From: a virus
Reading direction: 5' to 3' (one strand)
IMG/VR virus record: IMGVR_UViG_3300034280_001042
Span: 1-64,000 of that record
DNA: 64,000 nt
Positions 34,275 to 42,964 of the stretch are shown piece after piece. The notes under the pieces were generated by a model, which was given only the letters and a program-made list of their open reading frames with translations, was not told the DNA's origin and made no database searches. A program made the position numbers and the translations under genes. Position 1 is the stretch's first letter, and each line of letters opens with the position of its first letter.

Positions 34275-34738
34275 GACCATCTTGGACGGATTATTTTTTG
34301 GGATTGTCTAAAGTTGTTTCTCAACGAAGTCATGATATACATACTCAACATGGGTGCGTAATAACAGACAATCATAATAGAATTTTGGGAGTAGGATACA
34401 ATGGATTTGCCAGAGGGCTAGATGACTCATTATTACCTAAAACCAGACCAGAAAAATATCATTGGATGATCCATGCTGAACGTAATGCTTTATCAAATTG
34501 TGTTGTTCGTCCAGATAATGGAATCGCTTATGTCTCAGGCCAATGCTGTAATGACTGTATAATGGCCTTATGGCAAGAAGGAATTACCAAAGTAATTATG
34601 TCAAATGATCATGGTACAAAGTTGTTTGATGCTGAAGCTTCAGAAAAATTTGACTTATTTGTTAAAATGAGTGGAATTTCTGTGGAAAAAATTTCTCCAG
34701 ATCTTTCTTGGCTGAAACAGCTTTGTGGTGTATCTTGA
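34271..34738 (+). CDS. dCMP/cytidine deaminase family protein
   Basis: 155 residues. The zinc motif H68-A-E70 in IHAERNAL and C93-x2-C96 in SGQCCNDCIMAL are those of the (deoxy)cytidylate deaminase family, with Cys92 where Pro is usual before the metal Cys. The N-terminal DYFLGLSKVVSQRSHD and HGCVITDNHNRILGVGYNGFARG support dCMP deaminase, which provides dUMP for dTMP synthesis. Coupled to the glycan island by an ATGA overlap. Confidence 0.85.
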   Translation: MRPSWTDYFLGLSKVVSQRSHDIHTQHGCVITDNHNRILGVGYNGFARGLDDSLLPKTRPEKYHWMIHAERNALSNCVVRPDNGIAYVSGQCCNDCIMALWQEGITKVIMSNDHGTKLFDAEASEKFDLFVKMSGISVEKISPDLSWLKQLCGVS

Positions 34739-34873
34739 TTACAAGAACATGTTTTTACATATTATATATACTGTATTTTTATCATTCTTTTACTGGTGAC
34801 ACAAATATGATCAATCATCATTTTGAAGTTGCCACTCTCACTGGACTACTAGTACTAATTAATAGGAGATAAT
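34739..34873 (+). other. AT-rich gap before the reductase gene
   Basis: 135 bases with two tiny frames, ATG 34749 (16 residues) and ATG 34807 (21 residues, ending next to the reductase start). It contains an AT-rich block (ACATATTATATATACTGTA) that could hold a promoter or a NrdR-like site, but no match to a full NrdR box or cobalamin riboswitch is visible. AATAGGAGATAAT before the reductase is a good ribosome site. Confidence 0.4.
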
Positions 34874-37066
34874 ATGTCGGCTCTTCAAGAATTGCAGAAT
34901 TATACATTTGTTAGCAAATATGCTCGTTGGTTAGAAAATCAAAATCGTCGTGAAACATGGAAAGAAGCAGTTGAACGTGTTAAAAATATGATGCATACAA
35001 AGTATGCTGATAAAGATATTGCCGACGAAATTAATTGGGCATATGATGCGATGTATAAGAAGAAGGTTCTTGGGAGTCAAAGAGCACTTCAATTTGGAGG
35101 AGATCCAATACTAAAGAGACATGCCAAAATATATAATTGTACTAGCTCTTATTGTGATAGATTAAGATTTTTCCAAGAGTGTTTTTGGCTATTGCTATGC
35201 GGTAGTGGAACAGGATTTAGCGTACAAAAGCATCATGTTGCAAAACTACCGTCTCTCGAACACAATGTGGAAGAAGGTATTTGTACAAAATATGTTATAG
35301 ACGATTCTATAGAGGGTTGGTCAGATGCGCTCGGGGTTTTACTAAGTTCATATTTCAGTAAGCCAGTAGAAGAATTTAAACAATACAAAAATTGTCATAT
35401 AGCATTTGATTATTCTAATATTCGCCCAAAGGGTTCTTCATTAGCTTCTGGAGTAGGCAAAGCTCCTGGATACGAACCACTAGCAAATGGTCTAGAAAAA
35501 ATCAGAGCTTTATTAGATCGTTGTGTGGCTGGTGGTCAAAAGAAATTACGTCCAATCGATGCTTATGATATTGTTATGCATAGTAGTGATGCTGTGCTGT
35601 CTGGTGGTGTTCGTAGAAGTGCTTCTTTAGCATTGTTTAGTCATGATGATGAAGAAATGGCCAAGGCTAAAACAGGCAATTGGTATCTTGATAATCCACA
35701 GAGAGCACGAAGTAATAACTCGGCATTGCTACTAAAGCAAGAAACAACTTTTAATGAATTTAATACCCTTATGCAATCTGTGAAGGAATTTGGTGAGCCT
35801 GGATTTATTTGGAGCGAATCAACAGAAATGATCTTCAATCCATGTGTAGAGATTGGTATGTGGCCTGTTGATGAAGAAACACAAAAGAGCGGATGGCAGG
35901 GATGTAATCTGTCAACAATTAATTGTTCGAGTGTGATGGACGAAGAAGATTTTTATGAAAGATGTAGAGCAGCAGCAATAATAGGTACTCTACAGGCTGG
36001 CTTTACAACACTAGCATATCTAGGAGACATTAGTCAACGTATTTTTGAGAGAGAGGCTTTATTAGGAGTTTCTCTTACCGGAACCATGGAAAAACATGAC
36101 CTAGTATTATCTGAAAAGGTATTGACAAAGGGAGCAAAAATTGCTGTTGAGACAAATAAGAAAATTGCTCAGAAAATCAATATTAACCAAGCAGCAAGAG
36201 TCACCTGTTTAAAGCCAGAAGGAACGTCTTCAAGTATGCTAGGAACATCGTCAGGTATACATCCTCATCACGCTAAACGATACATACGCCATGTACAGGC
36301 CAATGTTTTAGAAGCCCCATACCAACACTTTAAGAAACTAAACCCACAGGCTTGTGAGAAATCTTCGTGGTCAGCAAACAATACTGATGAAGTTGTTAAG
36401 TTTCCAATTGAAGTTCCAGATGGTGCCAAGCTTAAGAATCAGTTACCAGCAGTAGAAATGTTGTCTATTGTAAAGGATACCCAGAAGAATTGGGTTCATT
36501 CTGGTAAAAATAGAGCATTATGCACACAGGAATATTTAAGTCATAACGTTAGCAACACAGTAACTGTTAAGCCTGATGAATGGGATGACGTTACCAAATA
36601 TATTTATGATAATCGTAAGTATTTTGCTGGTATTAGTCTTATTCCTCAAAGTGGAGATAAAGACTATCCACAAGCTCCATTTACAACAGTTTATACTAGT
36701 CGTGAAATTGTTAAAGAATATGGAGACGCAGCACTATGGTGCTCTGGATTGATTGAATTAGGACTAAATAGCTTTAATAATAACTTATGGGCAGCATGTG
36801 ATTATATATCCATGAACCAATACAAAGACGGTGATTCAGAAGATAAACTATTATTTGCCACAAAAATGAAAAACTTTGCTGGTAAATATTTTAATGCAGA
36901 TGTTAGACGGTTAACATACTGTATGAAAGATGTTTATAATTGGAAAATCTATTGCGATCTTTTCGAAAGCTTTAAGAAGGTTGATTATACGCAACTGGCT
37001 GAGACTGAAGACAATACCGTAGGAATAGAGGAAATTAGTTGCGCTGGCGGCGCCTGTCTAATTTAA
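34874..37066 (+). CDS. nrdJ: Class II (B12-dependent) ribonucleotide reductase
   Basis: 730 residues, the size of monomeric adenosylcobalamin-dependent reductases such as the Lactobacillus leichmannii enzyme. It shows the expected cysteines: Cys89 (YNCTSSY), Cys324 with Glu326 in NPCVEI (thiyl radical and acid), a CNLSTINC segment for the active-site disulfide partner, and a C-terminal CAGGACLI pair (Cys723, Cys728) for reduction. SGGVRRSASLALF and KPEGTSSSMLGTSSGIHP are other family marks. Makes dNTP precursors without an oxygen- or glycyl-radical subunit, if the cell supplies B12. Confidence 0.9.
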   Translation: MSALQELQNYTFVSKYARWLENQNRRETWKEAVERVKNMMHTKYADKDIADEINWAYDAMYKKKVLGSQRALQFGGDPILKRHAKIYNCTSSYCDRLRFFQECFWLLLCGSGTGFSVQKHHVAKLPSLEHNVEEGICTKYVIDDSIEGWSDALGVLLSSYFSKPVEEFKQYKNCHIAFDYSNIRPKGSSLASGVGKAPGYEPLANGLEKIRALLDRCVAGGQKKLRPIDAYDIVMHSSDAVLSGGVRRSASLALFSHDDEEMAKAKTGNWYLDNPQRARSNNSALLLKQETTFNEFNTLMQSVKEFGEPGFIWSESTEMIFNPCVEIGMWPVDEETQKSGWQGCNLSTINCSSVMDEEDFYERCRAAAIIGTLQAGFTTLAYLGDISQRIFEREALLGVSLTGTMEKHDLVLSEKVLTKGAKIAVETNKKIAQKININQAARVTCLKPEGTSSSMLGTSSGIHPHHAKRYIRHVQANVLEAPYQHFKKLNPQACEKSSWSANNTDEVVKFPIEVPDGAKLKNQLPAVEMLSIVKDTQKNWVHSGKNRALCTQEYLSHNVSNTVTVKPDEWDDVTKYIYDNRKYFAGISLIPQSGDKDYPQAPFTTVYTSREIVKEYGDAALWCSGLIELGLNSFNNNLWAACDYISMNQYKDGDSEDKLLFATKMKNFAGKYFNADVRRLTYCMKDVYNWKIYCDLFESFKKVDYTQLAETEDNTVGIEEISCAGGACLI

Positions 37067-37089
37067 CTACTATTCGTAAAGGGTAACAC

Positions 37090-37815
37090 TTGAGAAAAAA
37101 TAATAAAAACGTAAAGAAAAAAGCAAAGCTTATAGACGCTACTCATGATTTGGTTGTACCTCAGCTTTATAGAAACAGACTAAGACCTCGCAGTGAAAAT
37201 CAAAAACAGTATATTAGAAATATAGCAGAAAACACTATTTCATTTTGCCAAGGTGCTGCCGGAAGTGGTAAGACGCATATAGCTGTTGGAATGGCATTAG
37301 AATATTTGTTAGAAGAGAAAGTTAAGAAAATAATTATCACCAGACCCGTGGTAGAATCTGGTGAAAAAATAGGATATCTACCAGGAACAGCAGAAGAAAA
37401 ATTACATCCATATTTATTACCACTACTAGATGAAGTGCACCACTTTATCTCTGGTGGTCAATATGCTGGTTTAAAGACAAACAATAAAATCGAAATTGTT
37501 CCATTGGGACTCATGAGAGGTAGGAATTTTCACGATTGTTTTATTGTTGCCGATGAGTGTCAGAATGCTTCTTATGATCAGCTTAAAATGTTATTGACAA
37601 GAATAGGAAATAATAGTAAAATGGTCTTGACAGGAGATATTAGCCAGTCAGACCTACTAAGACATATGCGTGGGGGATTTTTTGAAATGATGACCAGTCT
37701 TGAAGGCATAGAGGGTATATCAATAAGTCGTTTAGACTTTTCAGATATAGTTAGAAATCCTATTATATCCAAGATTCTTCAAAGATTAGATAGTTATGAG
37801 TCAGACAAAACATAA
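37090..37815 (+). CDS. phoH: PhoH-like ATPase
   Basis: 241 residues with a TTG start (37090) after GTAAAGGGTAAC. Walker A GAAGSGKT at residues 55-62, IITRPVVESGEKIGYLPG, Walker B-like CFIVADECQNASYDQ and VLTGDISQSD are all PhoH motifs. PhoH proteins are common in phages; they are P-loop ATPases linked to RNA metabolism or phosphate stress, with no settled role. 20-base overlap with the next gene. Confidence 0.9.
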   Translation: MRKNNKNVKKKAKLIDATHDLVVPQLYRNRLRPRSENQKQYIRNIAENTISFCQGAAGSGKTHIAVGMALEYLLEEKVKKIIITRPVVESGEKIGYLPGTAEEKLHPYLLPLLDEVHHFISGGQYAGLKTNNKIEIVPLGLMRGRNFHDCFIVADECQNASYDQLKMLLTRIGNNSKMVLTGDISQSDLLRHMRGGFFEMMTSLEGIEGISISRLDFSDIVRNPIISKILQRLDSYESDKT

Positions 37816-38380
37816 ATGCTTATTATTAAACTCTGATTATACTCCTATGACTATAGTTGATTGGCAAAAAGCTATTATATGGTCTTTGAGGTCATATAAT
37901 GATCAGAAAAAATATGGGATTGAAATTTTAGATTTTCATAAAGAACAATACGTTATTGGCACAGGAGGAAGAAAATACAAAATTCCTTCTGTTGCCAGAA
38001 CTATAAGATTTTTTAATCATTACAATAAGCGAATTCATTTTTCTAGACGTAATTTATTTTTAAGAGATGATCATACTTGCCAATATTGTAAAAATCATTT
38101 TCATCCTAATCAGTTAACATATGATCATGTTATTCCTAAGTCTCGTTATAAAACCTCTTTACAAAAAAAATGTACTAATTGGACCAATATTGTAACATCT
38201 TGTATTACGTGTAACTTTAAAAAGGGCAATAGAACCCCGGAAGAAGCTGGTATGACATTAGCAACAATGCCATGTGAACCAAAATATTCGGATAAATACT
38301 TGCCTTGGCACAACGAAGCTCTTAAGATATACCAGACACAAGAACTAGAGACTTGGAAACCGTTCATTAATTTTAAATAG
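37796..38380 (+). CDS. HNH endonuclease
   Basis: 194 residues. CQYCKNHFHPNQLTYDHVIPKSR is the zinc-containing HNH start (DHV), followed by NWTNIVTSCITCNFKKGN with the second pair of Cys and N-x-x-x-K. The N-terminal LLLNSDYTPMTIVDWQKA is the usual lead-in of phage HNH proteins of the 5-methylcytosine-restriction/RNA-ligase-like group. May be a homing nuclease or involved in host DNA degradation. Confidence 0.8.
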   Translation: MSQTKHKCLLLNSDYTPMTIVDWQKAIIWSLRSYNDQKKYGIEILDFHKEQYVIGTGGRKYKIPSVARTIRFFNHYNKRIHFSRRNLFLRDDHTCQYCKNHFHPNQLTYDHVIPKSRYKTSLQKKCTNWTNIVTSCITCNFKKGNRTPEEAGMTLATMPCEPKYSDKYLPWHNEALKIYQTQELETWKPFINFK

Positions 38381-38390
38381 GATAGGATAA

Positions 38391-38798
38391 ATGGCTGAAC
38401 ATATATTTAGAACACAAAATCCAGATACTCAAAGTATGTTTTATTGTCTTTCTGGTCAAGAAGATTTTATCGATAATGAAAATAATCCCAGAGTCAAAGA
38501 AGAACAAGACAATAGAGTAACGGCTAAAGCTGTGCAAAATAAAAAACCTAAACACTTTAAAGACTCATCTAATCAATATAGATATTACATTAAAATAAAT
38601 CCAAATCTAGAAATATATAATCCAATTAATCTACATTCTTCTATTAAAGACAAGAAAAAATTTTCTCATATTAATACTGTATGTAAAAATGACTGGATTT
38701 TTAAAGAAGTAGACAAATCAATATTCGATAAATATGTAGCATTCCTGAAACACCAAAATGCTCAAAGTCTTAAGGATCTTGAAAGACAAATCAAATAA
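38391..38798 (+). CDS. Hypothetical protein, paralogue of 39502
   Basis: 135 residues with a C-terminal half that follows the gene at 39502: QEDFIDNENNPR / YYIKINPNLEIYNPINLHSSIKDKK / FSHINTVCKND. Two copies are separated by two short genes. No motif of known function. Part of a run of small genes just before the recombinase. Confidence 0.55.
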   Translation: MAEHIFRTQNPDTQSMFYCLSGQEDFIDNENNPRVKEEQDNRVTAKAVQNKKPKHFKDSSNQYRYYIKINPNLEIYNPINLHSSIKDKKKFSHINTVCKNDWIFKEVDKSIFDKYVAFLKHQNAQSLKDLERQIK

Positions 38799-38800
38799 TT

Positions 38801-39148
38801 ATGCCAACATACACATATAAGTGCGAACAATGTGAAGTAAAATTTGAATTATTTTTTACGATGAACAAATACGATGAACACCCCCTATGTACGTCTTGTA
38901 AGTCTAAAAAAACAAACAGATCTTATGAAGACGATATGTCTACAATATCTAGCTCTGTAAAAAAATCAGACAGTGAACTAAAAACGATTGGAGACTTAGC
39001 TAATCGTAATAGAGACAAAATGAGCAATGATCATAAGCAATATTTACAAGAAAAGCATAACGAATATAAAGATACGGAATTAGAAAAACAACTTCCCAAG
39101 GGTATGAACAGAATAAAAAAGCCCAAAAAGAAAATTAAATGGACATAA
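38801..39148 (+). CDS. FmdB-like zinc-ribbon protein
   Basis: 115 residues. MPTYTYKCEQCEVKFELFF and CTSCKSKK make the CxxC...CxxC ribbon of the FmdB/regulatory family; the rest is charged and Lys-rich (RIKKPKKKIKWT). In phages such proteins are often of unknown function near replication genes. Starts three bases after its neighbour. Confidence 0.7.
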   Translation: MPTYTYKCEQCEVKFELFFTMNKYDEHPLCTSCKSKKTNRSYEDDMSTISSSVKKSDSELKTIGDLANRNRDKMSNDHKQYLQEKHNEYKDTELEKQLPKGMNRIKKPKKKIKWT

Positions 39149-39149
39149 T

Positions 39150-39509
39150 ATGGTAGAAAAAATAAAGTTACAACCGGAAACACTTGAACAGCTAAAAGAT
39201 CTAACAGACGCTATTGAACATACAGTAGCAAAAGAATCCTACACAGCATTTCAAGAACTGATAGACTATAATAGTACTACTAAACTTACTAATTCTCCTC
39301 ATGAAATAGTATTTGATATTACTGCTTCTGTATTTGAAGAAAACACAAAAGGAGAGCTTGTTGGAACAAAAGAAATTTGTACAAAGAAATTTCATATACC
39401 AGTTCCTATTGATAAAGAATATGAACTGTTCATGAAAACTTTTTTCACACATCTTGAAAAATGTATATTAGCATCTACCCAAGCAGCATACGAGGATAAT
39501 AATGGATAG
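39150..39509 (+). CDS. Hypothetical protein
   Basis: 119 residues, mixed alpha/beta, with a beta-rich middle (EIVFDITASVFEENTKGELVG) and a helical end. No motif recognised. It starts one base after the zinc-ribbon stop and overlaps the paralogue gene by eight bases. Confidence 0.5.
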   Translation: MVEKIKLQPETLEQLKDLTDAIEHTVAKESYTAFQELIDYNSTTKLTNSPHEIVFDITASVFEENTKGELVGTKEICTKKFHIPVPIDKEYELFMKTFFTHLEKCILASTQAAYEDNNG

Positions 39510-39885
39510 TTTTATATTTCAACAAAAACCAAACAAACAAGAGACAATCGAAACAGAATACTATACTGATCCAGATCAAGAAGACTTTGTAGACATGAGC
39601 GGGCTACCAAGAACGAACAATCCAAATAATAAGCATATAGTGGCTAAAAAAATTACTAAATTAGACGCTCAGCCTAAATATTCTATTAAGATAGGAATTA
39701 ACAATAAATTATTAAATCCTCTGTCTATTTATGGAAAAGATAAAGACTCTTCGTTTTTGGATACTGTATGTAGAGCTAATGATAGATTTATCGATGTAAA
39801 TCTAAAAGCGTTTGAATTATATCTGAATTTTCTTAGAACAAAAAATTCTTCATGGCTATATAATGCCGAAAGGGAACTAACATAA
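39502..39885 (+). CDS. Hypothetical protein, paralogue of 38391
   Basis: 127 residues. DPDQEDFVDMSGLPR / KYSIKIGINNKLLNPLSIYGKDKD / FLDTVCRANDRFIDV correspond position for position to the gene at 38391, with the same ending of an amphipathic helix. A duplication that kept both copies suggests a selected function, perhaps paired subunits or a dose effect. Confidence 0.55.
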   Translation: MDSFIFQQKPNKQETIETEYYTDPDQEDFVDMSGLPRTNNPNNKHIVAKKITKLDAQPKYSIKIGINNKLLNPLSIYGKDKDSSFLDTVCRANDRFIDVNLKAFELYLNFLRTKNSSWLYNAERELT

Positions 39886-40208
39886 TGTCTCGTATTAATA
39901 AAACAACAATTTATGCAATCAAATGGTTAAGTAGTCAGGGACATGATATAGAATCTATAGCTAACGAACTGTCTGTTTCTAAAAAGCAGGTAGAGGCCCA
40001 CACAGACCTGCCTCAACCAGTTCAGACTAGTCCAGAAGAACCACCCAAAATTACACCTAAAAATCTTATGATAACACAAACAAGTGTTAAGAAAACAAAC
40101 AACGTTGCTATTATGACTGGTGAAGCATCTATGCTCAGTGACCATATCAAGAAAAATCAAAAAGCAACACCAAAACATCAAACAGGAATTTTCCGACCAA
40201 AACAATAA
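39885..40208 (+). CDS. Helix-turn-helix-like small protein
   Basis: 107 residues. N-terminal TTIYAIKWLSSQGHDIESIANELSVSKKQVEAHT has the spacing of a helix-turn-helix (recognition helix SKKQVEAH). The remainder is a Pro/Lys-rich tail with no fold. Could be a DNA-binding regulator of the replication block; this is inferred only from the motif. One-base overlaps on both sides. Confidence 0.55.
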   Translation: MSRINKTTIYAIKWLSSQGHDIESIANELSVSKKQVEAHTDLPQPVQTSPEEPPKITPKNLMITQTSVKKTNNVAIMTGEASMLSDHIKKNQKATPKHQTGIFRPKQ

Positions 40209-40630
40209 TGAGTAATATTTATCCATCTAGGTATTCTAATGGTAAGAAGGTTTCGGCTGCTCAGTATATTACTGAATTAATATGTGAAAATAAAGCAAAG
40301 CAAGATAAATTAGATTTACATCATAGATTTTGGTTGAACCCAGAGTGGTCCAAATACTATAGAAATCAAATAGGGACTGCTAATCAACTATTAAAGAAAT
40401 ACAGTCCTAAAGCGATTATCAAAGCTTTACAAGACAACAAAGCACAAAAAATCTATTCTTTGCGAGCACCTCACCTTGTGGCTATTATAGACCAATACCA
40501 GTCCATAGTAGACTCTGAAAATACAGAATTTACCAAAGATATAGAACGTAAAGAAGTTAAAACTTACAGAAAAGAACAACCCAAAACTAGTCTACTATCA
40601 AAACTAAAGGAACTAGACGATGAGTCTTAA
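40208..40630 (+). CDS. Conserved-looking phage protein, unknown
   Basis: 140 residues. NKAKQDKLDLHHRFWLNPEWSKYYRNQI is rich in aromatic and His residues, then a Lys-rich helical region. Such proteins sit before RecA/UvsX genes in large phages (from memory). No catalytic motif. Overlaps the next gene by 11 bases. Confidence 0.5.
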   Translation: MSNIYPSRYSNGKKVSAAQYITELICENKAKQDKLDLHHRFWLNPEWSKYYRNQIGTANQLLKKYSPKAIIKALQDNKAQKIYSLRAPHLVAIIDQYQSIVDSENTEFTKDIERKEVKTYRKEQPKTSLLSKLKELDDES

Positions 40631-41645
40631 AGAAGATGTTGCTAAAAATTTTGGAAATGAAATTATCTTATCAGGTAATGCTATAGTAGATAGAAAGTCT
40701 ATTATCATACCCGTAAGCCCATCGTTGGATATGGTTTTAAATGGAGGTATCCCAGAAGGAAGTTTTGTGGTATTCACAGGACAACCCAAATGTGGAAAAA
40801 CCACGACCTCTCTTTCTTTCGCCGCTACTGCACAAAGGCCCGAGTACAAGGGAGACTTAGCGAAAGATCGTCATGTGTATTACCTAAATATTGAGGGTAG
40901 ATTAAAAAAGAGAGATCTTGAAGGTATTCCAGGATTAGATCTTAATAGGATTGATGTTATAGGATCTCAACAAGGTAAAATTCTTCATGCAGAAGAATAT
41001 CTGCAAATTGGAGAAAGAATCATTAATGAAATTCCTGGTTCTATATTAATTATCGACTCATATTCTGCACTATGTACAGAAGCAGAAATTACTAGTGATA
41101 TGGATAAAATGCAACGCGCAGACGGCGCTAAATTATTAGCAAAGTTTTGTCGTAAGGTAGCAAATGTAATACCTGTTAATAAAAATATTGTAATTGGTAT
41201 CACTCATCTTATGGGTAATCCAACGGGATATGGGGCAGAATTTAAGGAGAAGTCTGGGCAGGCTATTGCTTATCAGACGGATGTTAAGATAAAGGCTAAG
41301 ACTTTTAAGCCATGGATTATCGGAACAGATGCTACTCAAATAGGCCAAGAAGTAGAATGGCAAGTTCTATGTTCCGCTCTCGGTCCTCCGGGAGCTTCTA
41401 TCACTAGTTATATTAGGTATGGTCAAGGTATTGATCAATATACTGAATCGATCATGTTGGCTTGTGATATTGGTCTAATCAATAAGGCCGGAGCTTGGTA
41501 TACTTTAGACTTTGTTGATGAAGGAACAGAGAAAAAACCAAAGATGCAAGGCACCGAAAAAATCAGGCAGTTTTTGCTTGACAATCCGGAAACATATAGT
41601 AAACTCAACGCATCAATCAAGAGTACCATGGGAATCAAATGCTAG
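40620..41645 (+). CDS. uvsX: UvsX/RecA-like recombinase
   Basis: 341 residues. Walker A GQPKCGKT (54-61), Walker B SILIIDSYSAL, and NIVIGITHLMGNP for the sensor region, with GGIPEGSFVVFTG before Walker A, give a RecA-fold recombinase shorter than bacterial RecA and like T4 UvsX. Loads on ssDNA for homologous recombination and recombination-dependent replication. Placed with the helicase, primase and polymerase. Confidence 0.8.
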   Translation: MSLKEDVAKNFGNEIILSGNAIVDRKSIIIPVSPSLDMVLNGGIPEGSFVVFTGQPKCGKTTTSLSFAATAQRPEYKGDLAKDRHVYYLNIEGRLKKRDLEGIPGLDLNRIDVIGSQQGKILHAEEYLQIGERIINEIPGSILIIDSYSALCTEAEITSDMDKMQRADGAKLLAKFCRKVANVIPVNKNIVIGITHLMGNPTGYGAEFKEKSGQAIAYQTDVKIKAKTFKPWIIGTDATQIGQEVEWQVLCSALGPPGASITSYIRYGQGIDQYTESIMLACDIGLINKAGAWYTLDFVDEGTEKKPKMQGTEKIRQFLLDNPETYSKLNASIKSTMGIKC

Positions 41646-42046
41646 TAAAGGACTTGGATGGCATTGCTCACACTTGGAACTTGACAGGAAATATGGCTCA
41701 TGGAAAGACTACTAATAAGTCCTCTTTGCATATAAGAGCCAGAGCCTTGTTATCTACTCAGTTTCCAACACTACAATTGCTGGAAGAAATTCCAATTATA
41801 TTGCGTAAGTCTGAGACTTTGTACTTAGATTTTTATATGCCTCTTAATAGAACTTGTGTGGAAGTTCATGGAGAACAACACTATAAATTCGTTGGTCATT
41901 ATCATAATAATGCTCTAGGCTTCATGAAGCACAAAAAGAGAGATAAAGAAAAACTGGAATGGTGTGAATTAAACGGTATTAAATATATAGAACTACCCTT
42001 TAATGAGTCTGATTCAGAATGGCTAAATAGGATTACAGGGAAATGA
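41639..42046 (+). CDS. PD-(D/E)xK-like nuclease
   Basis: 135 residues. The segment TLYLDFYMPLNRTCVEVHGEQHY (read with the D and E-x-H) and the following DKEKLEWCELNGIKYIELP match the Vsr/DUF559-like nucleases, with probable active-site D, E and a later E-x-K-like acid. Found after UvsX with a seven-base overlap. Could process recombination intermediates or act as a free-standing endonuclease. Confidence 0.6.
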   Translation: MLVKDLDGIAHTWNLTGNMAHGKTTNKSSLHIRARALLSTQFPTLQLLEEIPIILRKSETLYLDFYMPLNRTCVEVHGEQHYKFVGHYHNNALGFMKHKKRDKEKLEWCELNGIKYIELPFNESDSEWLNRITGK

Positions 42047-42528
42047 ATACTAAAGAACAAGTTGAAGAATGGGATCGTATATTAGACGAATATGAAAAAT
42101 CTATTGGTCTAGGAACATATTCTGATATTCATAATTTTACAGAAGAAGAATTAAATTCCTACTTCTCTATGTCACGGGATGTGATAGAAAAATTAACCCC
42201 AGAAGATTGTGCACAGATCTCCTTGAGATTAGCCCAATATGCTTTGTTCTTACAAAGAACTATTAATAGAGAAATAGCTAGACATAACTGGGCCGAAGAA
42301 TCAATTAAGGAATCTATCGCTGACGAAATTAATAACTATAAGGGATATGGGTATATAGAAAAATCTCTTCAGGCTATTAAGCATAACGATAAGGCTAGTG
42401 GATTAAATCGTATAAAAAAATATGCAAAACAAAGAATGGACAGATTATCCTATTTAGCGAACAATATTAAAAACTTATCCGATATTATATTAGCAGTACA
42501 GAAAACAAAGGTGAAACATGGATCTTAA
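42043..42528 (+). CDS. Helical protein, unknown
   Basis: 161 residues, wholly helical and charged, with LTPEDCAQISLRLAQYALFLQ and NIKNLSDIILAVQKTK. No motif found. Situated between the nuclease and a zinc-ribbon protein, overlapping both (ATGA and 11 bases); a loader or mediator role is only contextual. Confidence 0.45.
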   Translation: MNTKEQVEEWDRILDEYEKSIGLGTYSDIHNFTEEELNSYFSMSRDVIEKLTPEDCAQISLRLAQYALFLQRTINREIARHNWAEESIKESIADEINNYKGYGYIEKSLQAIKHNDKASGLNRIKKYAKQRMDRLSYLANNIKNLSDIILAVQKTKVKHGS

Positions 42529-42946
42529 TGACCTAATAAAAAATCCAGATCAAATTAAAAGTCTCATAGAGGTTCTGCAAGCTCTTTTACCAAAAGAGCA
42601 AGAAAATACAGAGTCTGTTGTAGCAACAAGTAAAATTAAGAGTAAAAACTCAACTAGATCAACATCCACAATCAAGACACGCGGAGGACAAAAGCGCCGT
42701 AAGTCTAACAGTGGTGATGGTCTTAATAAGTTTGAAAGTATGTCTGAATTTGGTATGCATAAAGAGGATTCTGCAATAGATAAAGTTTTGTCTAAAATTC
42801 CACCGGTTGCTAGAACAAGAGACGAAGCCGAGCCGGTGAATGTGGTTTGTAGAATATGTGGAAAAAAAGAGAGTGTCAGTCCCTCGTTAATTTTTGATTC
42901 AATCTCTCGTTATAAATGTAATACTTGCGCTACACAATCAGGTTAA
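42518..42946 (+). CDS. Zinc-ribbon protein with basic linker
   Basis: 142 residues. An acidic N-terminus, a Ser/Lys/Arg-rich disordered linker (TRSTSTIKTRGGQKRRKS), then CRICGKKE and, after about 18 residues, CNTC (zinc ribbon). The linker-plus-ribbon layout suits a DNA- or RNA-binding adaptor. Directly before the helicase. Confidence 0.55.
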   Translation: MDLNDLIKNPDQIKSLIEVLQALLPKEQENTESVVATSKIKSKNSTRSTSTIKTRGGQKRRKSNSGDGLNKFESMSEFGMHKEDSAIDKVLSKIPPVARTRDEAEPVNVVCRICGKKESVSPSLIFDSISRYKCNTCATQSG

Positions 42947-42964
42947 TTTTAAGGTTTATTAAAT

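Noticed and set aside
34745-34775. NrdR box before the ribonucleotide reductase
   Set aside because: The AT-rich sequence resembles only the centre of the box; outer conserved bases are missing.
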